A stretch of 64,000 bases of DNA from Devosia crocina (GTDB lineage: Bacteria > Pseudomonadota > Alphaproteobacteria > Rhizobiales > Devosiaceae): NCBI RefSeq assembly GCF_900116545.1, contig NZ_FPCK01000001.1, forward strand, positions 434,001-498,000, in the 5' to 3' direction. The notes beneath the pieces were generated by a model. That model ran no database searches and was not told the DNA's origin. It saw nothing but the letters and a program-made list of their open reading frames with translations. Position numbers and translations under genes: made by a program. Below are positions 59,141 to 64,000 of the stretch, piece by piece; position 1 is the first letter of the stretch, and every line of letters begins with the position of its first letter.

Positions 59141-60051
59141 GACACCGGCTCCATCAGGCCCAGCGCCGCAGCGCCAACCAGGCCGGCATCCGCCGTCAAC
59201 TGCGCAGGGACCACAAGCGGCCGGTCGATGCGCCGGAGAATGAGCGGACGCACAGCCTCGTCGAGCCTTGCGATCAGGGCCGCGCTATTGGCTAGTCCGC
59301 CGCCGACCGGGATGATGTCGGGGCCAACGATGTTGACGACCAGAGCCAGCGGCCGGGCCACCAGTTCGACAAAGAGGGCGATGGTTTCCCCGGCCGCCGC
59401 ATCCCCCGCGCTCCAGGCCTCGACAATGGCGGTGCTGGCCAGATCGTCGCCATGAATATGGGCATGGAGGCGTTCGAGCCCGCGCGCTCCGCCCACCGTG
59501 TCGAGGCACCCGTTGAGACCGCAGCCGCAGGGAAAATGCGGCAGCTCGAACGGGCGATTGGCAGTTTTTGTTGCTACGATCGTGCCGTGCCCCCATTCCC
59601 CGCCAAGTCCTGCAGCGCCGGGATGCAACCGGCCATCCACCACGAGCCCACCCCCGACGCCCGTGCCCAGAATGACGCCAAACACTACGCGATGGCCGCG
59701 TCCGGCGCCGGCAGACGCTTCGGCCAGAACAAAGCAATCGCCGTCATTGGCGACATGAACCTGTGCCTTGAGGCGGGAAGCGAGATCATCGGCGAGACGG
59801 CGTCCGTCAATGCAGGGAATATTGGCGCAGCGCACGAGCCCAGTGTCCGGATCGACGACACCGGTGATGGAGATGGCGACCGGTGCCCCCGGTGCCGCTC
59901 CCCCCCTTTCGACCAGTTCTCCTATCGCTGCGGCGAAAGCTTCGAAATCGTCGCGTGGTGTGGGCAATCGGCCCAAGTGAATGAGCGCGTCGGGTGCGCT
60001 GGCGGTTGCCGCCTTGATGGTCGTGCCGCCGATATCGAAAGAGGTGATCAT
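59137..60051 (-). CDS. ROK-family sugar kinase (N-acetylglucosamine kinase-like)
   Basis: A 304-residue ROK kinase. The ATP motif is FDIGGTTIKA; the catalytic Asp is in ANDGDCFVLAEA, the GTGVGGGLV loop follows, and the zinc motif CGCGLNGCLDTVG replaces the usual E after the last Cys by LD. Likely substrate is N-acetylglucosamine or another hexose; this is inference. It is divergent from the flavoprotein gene. Confidence 0.9.
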   Translation of the reverse strand: MITSFDIGGTTIKAATASAPDALIHLGRLPTPRDDFEAFAAAIGELVERGGAAPGAPVAISITGVVDPDTGLVRCANIPCIDGRRLADDLASRLKAQVHVANDGDCFVLAEASAGAGRGHRVVFGVILGTGVGGGLVVDGRLHPGAAGLGGEWGHGTIVATKTANRPFELPHFPCGCGLNGCLDTVGGARGLERLHAHIHGDDLASTAIVEAWSAGDAAAGETIALFVELVARPLALVVNIVGPDIIPVGGGLANSAALIARLDEAVRPLILRRIDRPLVVPAQLTADAGLVGAAALGLMEPVS

Positions 60052-60181
60052 GTGAGCCCGATGGAAAATATCGCCCGAGACTATCTTCTCCTGCCGCCAC
60101 CGGCCAGTTCCTGCCTGTCGCCCCAGCGCTTTCCCACATCCGGCTTTCTTGCCTCGGGACCGGGAAAATGGCTAAGGGTGC

Positions 60182-61417
60182 ATGATGATCTCAAACAAAG
60201 GCCCTGCGGTGAAACCAGTCGCGATTATCGGTGGTGGACCGGCAGGCCTCATGGCTGCCGAGGTGCTGGCTGAGGCGGGGCAGCGCGTCATCGTCTTTGA
60301 CGCCATGCCCAGCGTCGGACGCAAATTCCTGATGGCGGGCAAGTCCGGTCTCAACATCACCCATGCCGAAGAGCACGCCGCGCTTCTCGACCGGTTCGGG
60401 CTGGCTCGTCCGGCGCTGGCCGCCGCGCTTGATGCTTTCACCGGTTCCGACATCCGGGCCTGGTGCGATGGATTGGGGATCGAGACCTTCGTCGGCTCGT
60501 CGGGTCGTGTTTTTCCCCGGTCGATGAAAGGGTCGCCACTGCTGCGCGCCTGGCTTGCGCGGCTGGCCGGACGGGGCGTCGAGATCCGGACGCGACACCG
60601 CTGGACCGGTATTTCCGGCGAGAGGCTGACCTTTGCGACGCAAGCCGGCCCGGTCGAGCACGATGTTTCGGCTGTGCTCCTCGCGCTTGGCGGCGCGAGC
60701 TGGCCGCGCCTCGGGTCGGATGCTGCCTGGGTGCCGATCCTTGAGCGTGCGGGCGTGCCCATCTCGCCGTTCCGACCGGCCAATTGCGGTTTCGAGGTCG
60801 ATTGGAGCCCGGTCTTTGCCGAGCGGTTTGCCGGCATGCCGGTCAAGGCGGTGACGGCAACGGCTGGAGATGGTGCCTCGGCGGGCGAGTTCGTCGTCAC
60901 CCAATGGGGGATGGAGGGGAGCCTTGTTTACGCCCATTCCGCTGCACTCCGCGATCGGCTCGCCCAAATGGGCACCGCGGCGTTGACGCTCGATCTCATG
61001 CCCGGCCGCAGCCATGAACGGCTCCATGCCGATCTGTCACGCCAGCCGGCCAAACTCAGCCTCTCCAATCGCCTGCGCAAGGGCGCGGGGCTCGACCCGG
61101 TCAAAATAGGACTCCTGCGCGAAATGGCCGGCGATCTCGCCCGGCACGATGAGGGGCAATTGGCCCGGGCGATCAAAGCCCTGCCGCTCCGGGTGAAGCA
61201 GCCGCGCCCCCTTGCCGAAGCCATTTCCTCGGCCGGGGGCCTCGCGCTCGATGCCATGGACGACCGCTATATGATCAAGGCCATGCCCGGGTTTTTCGCG
61301 GCCGGTGAAATGCTCGACTGGGAAGCTCCGACCGGCGGCTATCTTTTAACCGCGTGCCTTGCAACGGGCCGGGCCGCGGCCCGCGGCCTTCTCGCCTATC
61401 TCGAGACCTCGGACTAG
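60182..61417 (+). CDS. HI0933/BaiN-type FAD flavoprotein (TIGR03862-like)
   Basis: A 411-residue FAD protein. GGGPAGLMAAEVLAEAG binds FAD; GRKFLMAGKSGLNITHAEEH and the C-terminal GEMLDWEAPTGGYLLTACLA are family signatures. The reaction is unknown. The ATG at 60182 has only AAGG upstream. Its stop overlaps by 4 nt the end of the small oxidase-linked protein on the opposite strand. Confidence 0.88.
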   Translation: MMISNKGPAVKPVAIIGGGPAGLMAAEVLAEAGQRVIVFDAMPSVGRKFLMAGKSGLNITHAEEHAALLDRFGLARPALAAALDAFTGSDIRAWCDGLGIETFVGSSGRVFPRSMKGSPLLRAWLARLAGRGVEIRTRHRWTGISGERLTFATQAGPVEHDVSAVLLALGGASWPRLGSDAAWVPILERAGVPISPFRPANCGFEVDWSPVFAERFAGMPVKAVTATAGDGASAGEFVVTQWGMEGSLVYAHSAALRDRLAQMGTAALTLDLMPGRSHERLHADLSRQPAKLSLSNRLRKGAGLDPVKIGLLREMAGDLARHDEGQLARAIKALPLRVKQPRPLAEAISSAGGLALDAMDDRYMIKAMPGFFAAGEMLDWEAPTGGYLLTACLATGRAAARGLLAYLETSD

Positions 61418-61725
61418 ATACAGGCGCTGGCAAAGGTCGCGGGGAAAAATGTGAGCACTCCGGCCGCCAGCGCTGCCCGATTGGCCCAGAGCGCGGAGAG
61501 CGCCAGCACGCTCGCCGGCTCGCCTTCCGCCCGAACCTTGATCAGCGAGAGCCAGGCCAGTGGAGCCAGCGTTACTATATAGGCCGCGATCAGAATGGCG
61601 CGATGGGCAGGCCAATCATAGGCGCAGCCGAGCGCCTGCAGCCCATAAAGCAGCACGAAGCCGAAGGACCAGGCGGTGAAGCCTGCGATCAACAGAATGA
61701 GGGCACGGCGATCTCCGGCGCTCAT
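61414..61725 (-). CDS. Small membrane protein downstream of fused cytochrome oxidase
   Basis: A 103-residue protein with three hydrophobic segments (ALILLIAGFTAWSFGFVLLY, RAILIAAYIVTLAPLAWLSL and a third near the end). Its ATG overlaps the fused oxidase stop (ATGA), so it is coupled. It may be a subunit IV-like or assembly protein. Confidence 0.7.
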   Translation of the reverse strand: MSAGDRRALILLIAGFTAWSFGFVLLYGLQALGCAYDWPAHRAILIAAYIVTLAPLAWLSLIKVRAEGEPASVLALSALWANRAALAAGVLTFFPATFASACI

Positions 61726-64000
61726 AGAATGCCTCCCAGCAGCAGCGCCATGGCCGCGCCGAACACCGCCGTTATCCCGGCATAGCCGTTCCATAGAAAG
61801 GCCAGTTCCGGGTCGGTTGCGCGCCGAGCCGAGACATAGCCCTGATGCTTGCGCCAGAGCGCGTGGCCCGCGATTACGGCGCCGATGGCACTATGAAGCG
61901 CACAATAGCCCAGGGTGACGAAGGCGATGGCGATGCTCGCATGCGCGGTCGGATTGCCCATGCCCGCCATGATCGCAAGAAAGGCCGCTGTGGCAATCCC
62001 TTGCGCGAGCACGGCTCCCGCAAGACCGCCCGTCACCGCGCCTCCGGCCCGATTGGTCGCGCGCGCGAAAAAGGCCGACGCTCCGCCAGCTACGGCCGCA
62101 AGCACGGCAAGGATCGAGAGCCAGACCGGCACGAGCGGCGCCGGAGCGCTGTCCCAATTGGGCGCGACCACGATCAGGAACAGGCCGCCAAAAAGCAGCG
62201 AGGAGAAGAGGGTCGCATTGGTGACAAGGGCGGTGCGATTGGCAAGAATTGCAGCATTGCTGGTGCTTTCGGCATCAAACGGCGCTGTTTCCCCGCGACC
62301 GATCGGCACCGGTCCCTGGTCTTCGCGGAACCCAAGCGAGGCGGGCCAGAGAAGAATCAGCCCGGTCACGAGGAGAGCGAAGAAGGGCGCCAGCCAATAG
62401 TGGCCCAGCAGCAGGGAAACGAAGAAACCGCCCGTCGCCAGAGCCGTCCAGAGCGGCAGATAGGTCCGGCGCGGCAGGATCACGATGTGCTCGATCACGC
62501 CCGTCATCATGTCGACCGCCAGGGTTTCCTGCTGGTTGTTGCGGGCAAAGCCGAGATAGCCCTCGCCGCTGGCGAGAACCGGGCCGAGCGGCGCGGGTTC
62601 GATGGCGTCGGCGCGCATGTCGACCCGGGGCAGGGAGGCGAAATTGTAATCTGTCGGTGGCGTCGGCATGGCCCATTCGAGGGTCTGGGCGCGCCAGGGG
62701 TCGCGGCGGAAGCGGCGCCCGAAACGGAACTGCAGGATCATGTCCACCAGTACCAGTGAAAAACCCATGGTGAGAATGAAGCCACCCACCGATGACAGGA
62801 GGTTCAGCCAGTCCCAACCCCAGTTGGAGGGATAGGTCGAAATGCGCCGCGGCATGCCCATCAACCCCGTCAGGTGCATCAGGAAAAACGTTACGTTGAA
62901 CCCGATGAAGATCAGCCAGAAGGCCGGGATCGAGAGCCGGTAAACGCTCTGCCGCCCCGTGATATGCGGCAGCCAATGGTAAAGGCCGGCCAGCATGGGA
63001 AAGACGAAGCCTCCCACCAGCACATAGTGAAGATGGGCCACCACGAAATAGCTGTCATGGGCCTGGGTGTTGAAGGGCACCATGGCCAGCATCACCCCGG
63101 TCAAGCCCCCGATCACGAACACGAAGAAGAAGCCGAAGACGTAGAGCATGGGAATGTCCCAGCGCGGCCGGCCGGAAGCGAGGGTCCCGATCCAGGCAAA
63201 GATCTGGATCGCGGTGGGGATCGCCACGAGCGCGCTTGCCGCCGAAAAGAAGGCGAGCGCCAGATGGGGGATGCCCACGGTGAACATATGGTGCACCCAG
63301 AGCCCGAAGCTGAGAAAGCCCATGGCGACGATAGCCGCGATGATGGCGCGATATCCCAGGATCTGGCGCTGTGCAAAGACCGGGATGATGGTCGAGAGCA
63401 CGCCGGCGGCAGGCAGGAAGATGATATAAACCTCGGGATGGCCGAACAGCCAGAAGAGGTGCTGCCAGAGGAGGGAATCGCCGCCCCGGGTTGGATCGAA
63501 AAACGGCAGGTCGAACGCGCGTTCGAGTTCGAGCAGGATCGAGCCCAGGATCAACGGTGGAAAGCCGACGATCATCATGCCGGCCGTCACCAGCATATAC
63601 CAGGCCATCAGCGGCATGCGCGCCAGCGACATGCCCGGTGCGCGCAGCTTGAGAATGGAAACGAAGATTTCGATGGCCGCGGTGACAGCCGAAATCTCCA
63701 CAAAGGTAATGCCGAGCAGCCACACATCGGCATTGATGCCGGCCGTGTAGGGCCGCGAGGAGAGCGGGGTATACATGAACCACCCGCTATCGGGCGCAAC
63801 CCCGGCCAGCATGGCGATCACCAGGATGCTGCCGCCGAAAAAATAGCACCAGAAGCCATAGGCGGTGACCCGCGGAAAGGCGAGGTCGCGCGCGCCCAGC
63901 AGCTTGGGCAGCATATAGATGGCAAAGCCCTCGAGCATGGGAATGGCAAACAGGAACATCATCACCGTGCCATGCATGGTGAAGATCTGGTTGTAGATTT
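61722..64000 (-). CDS. ctaD: Fused cytochrome c oxidase subunit I+III (5' end outside window)
   Basis: At least 758 residues remain. The frame is open to the window edge, and the last codons before MHGTVMMFLF read IYNQIFT, the usual text, so the true start is beyond 64000. Subunit I: heme ligands in MHGT and HLHYVLVGG, WLFGHPEVY (D-channel Glu), HHMFTVG. After a linker at about 465-510, a second membrane domain resembles subunit III but with few of its conserved residues. It transfers electrons from cytochrome c to oxygen and pumps protons. Confidence 0.93.
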   Translation of the reverse strand, partial: IYNQIFTMHGTVMMFLFAIPMLEGFAIYMLPKLLGARDLAFPRVTAYGFWCYFFGGSILVIAMLAGVAPDSGWFMYTPLSSRPYTAGINADVWLLGITFVEISAVTAAIEIFVSILKLRAPGMSLARMPLMAWYMLVTAGMMIVGFPPLILGSILLELERAFDLPFFDPTRGGDSLLWQHLFWLFGHPEVYIIFLPAAGVLSTIIPVFAQRQILGYRAIIAAIVAMGFLSFGLWVHHMFTVGIPHLALAFFSAASALVAIPTAIQIFAWIGTLASGRPRWDIPMLYVFGFFFVFVIGGLTGVMLAMVPFNTQAHDSYFVVAHLHYVLVGGFVFPMLAGLYHWLPHITGRQSVYRLSIPAFWLIFIGFNVTFFLMHLTGLMGMPRRISTYPSNWGWDWLNLLSSVGGFILTMGFSLVLVDMILQFRFGRRFRRDPWRAQTLEWAMPTPPTDYNFASLPRVDMRADAIEPAPLGPVLASGEGYLGFARNNQQETLAVDMMTGVIEHIVILPRRTYLPLWTALATGGFFVSLLLGHYWLAPFFALLVTGLILLWPASLGFREDQGPVPIGRGETAPFDAESTSNAAILANRTALVTNATLFSSLLFGGLFLIVVAPNWDSAPAPLVPVWLSILAVLAAVAGGASAFFARATNRAGGAVTGGLAGAVLAQGIATAAFLAIMAGMGNPTAHASIAIAFVTLGYCALHSAIGAVIAGHALWRKHQGYVSARRATDPELAFLWNGYAGITAVFGAAMALLLGGIL

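Overview
The window comes from a high-GC alphaproteobacterium, most probably of the Hyphomicrobiales (a Devosia/Pelagibacterium-like lineage). This is inferred from gene content and not proven: a bcsN-containing cellulose operon, NrdR- and Mur-like sites around sit and nrdHIEF, a DUF6894 protein, a GHPEVY-type cytochrome oxidase with subunits I and III fused, and many small Hyphomicrobiales-type proteins. Genes are dense on both strands, often overlap by 1-14 nt, and mostly have clear Shine-Dalgarno (SD) sites. I saw no rRNA, tRNA, transposase, phage gene or CRISPR array.

Layout. 0-8.5 kb: small stress and housekeeping genes (SRPBCC protein, zinc alcohol dehydrogenase, Crp-type regulator, LLM oxidoreductase, isochorismatase-fold hydrolase, NadE, exonuclease III, several tiny conserved-looking proteins, a stand-alone receiver). 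8.5-12.4 kb: sulfate ABC uptake (binding protein, CysT, CysW) with two unrelated genes inserted and no CysA. 12.4-16.1 kb: a coupled trio of N-formylglutamate-amidohydrolase-like protein, DUF1704 'QEGLA' metallopeptidase and GshB-like ATP-grasp ligase. 16.3-17.9 kb: copper delivery to cytochrome oxidase (DUF2946-like, PCu(A)C, SCO). 18-26.6 kb: cellulose operon bcsN-bcsA-bcsB-bcsZ-TPR protein. 26.9-30.4 kb: sitDCBA-type manganese importer behind a Mur-like site. 31-35 kb: nrdHIEF with NrdR boxes. 35.2-37.9 kb: metE behind a SahR-like palindrome and a cobalamin riboswitch. 38-42 kb: methylcitrate cycle prpD-prpC-prpB. 42.1-42.8 kb: queH. 42.9-45.6 kb: divergent MerR regulator and heavy-metal P-type ATPase. 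45.7-49.6 kb: GH13 glucosidase, IMPACT protein, cupin, D-2-hydroxyacid dehydrogenase. 49.8-53.2 kb: circularly permuted ATP-grasp, alpha-E and transglutaminase-fold trio. 53-61.4 kb: AbrB-type membrane protein, Wzz/BY-kinase-like protein, chemoreceptor, CutC, ROK kinase, HI0933-type flavoprotein. 61.4-64 kb: a small membrane protein and the fused oxidase gene, which runs off the right edge.

How the parts fit. Manganese import lies next to a class Ib reductase that can use a manganese cofactor. From 31 to 43 kb, nrdHIEF, metE, prpDCB and queH are each the cobalamin-independent alternative to a known cobalamin-dependent enzyme, and metE carries a cobalamin riboswitch; this looks like a B12-independence island. 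The copper genes at 16-18 kb would help mature oxidases such as the one at the right edge. Two separate ATP-grasp operons (12.4-16.1 and 49.8-53.2 kb) look like uncharacterised peptide or amino-acid modification systems; in the second, the transglutaminase-fold protein has lost its catalytic cysteine. At least five intergenic palindromic repeats of one style occur between 37.9 and 51.3 kb.
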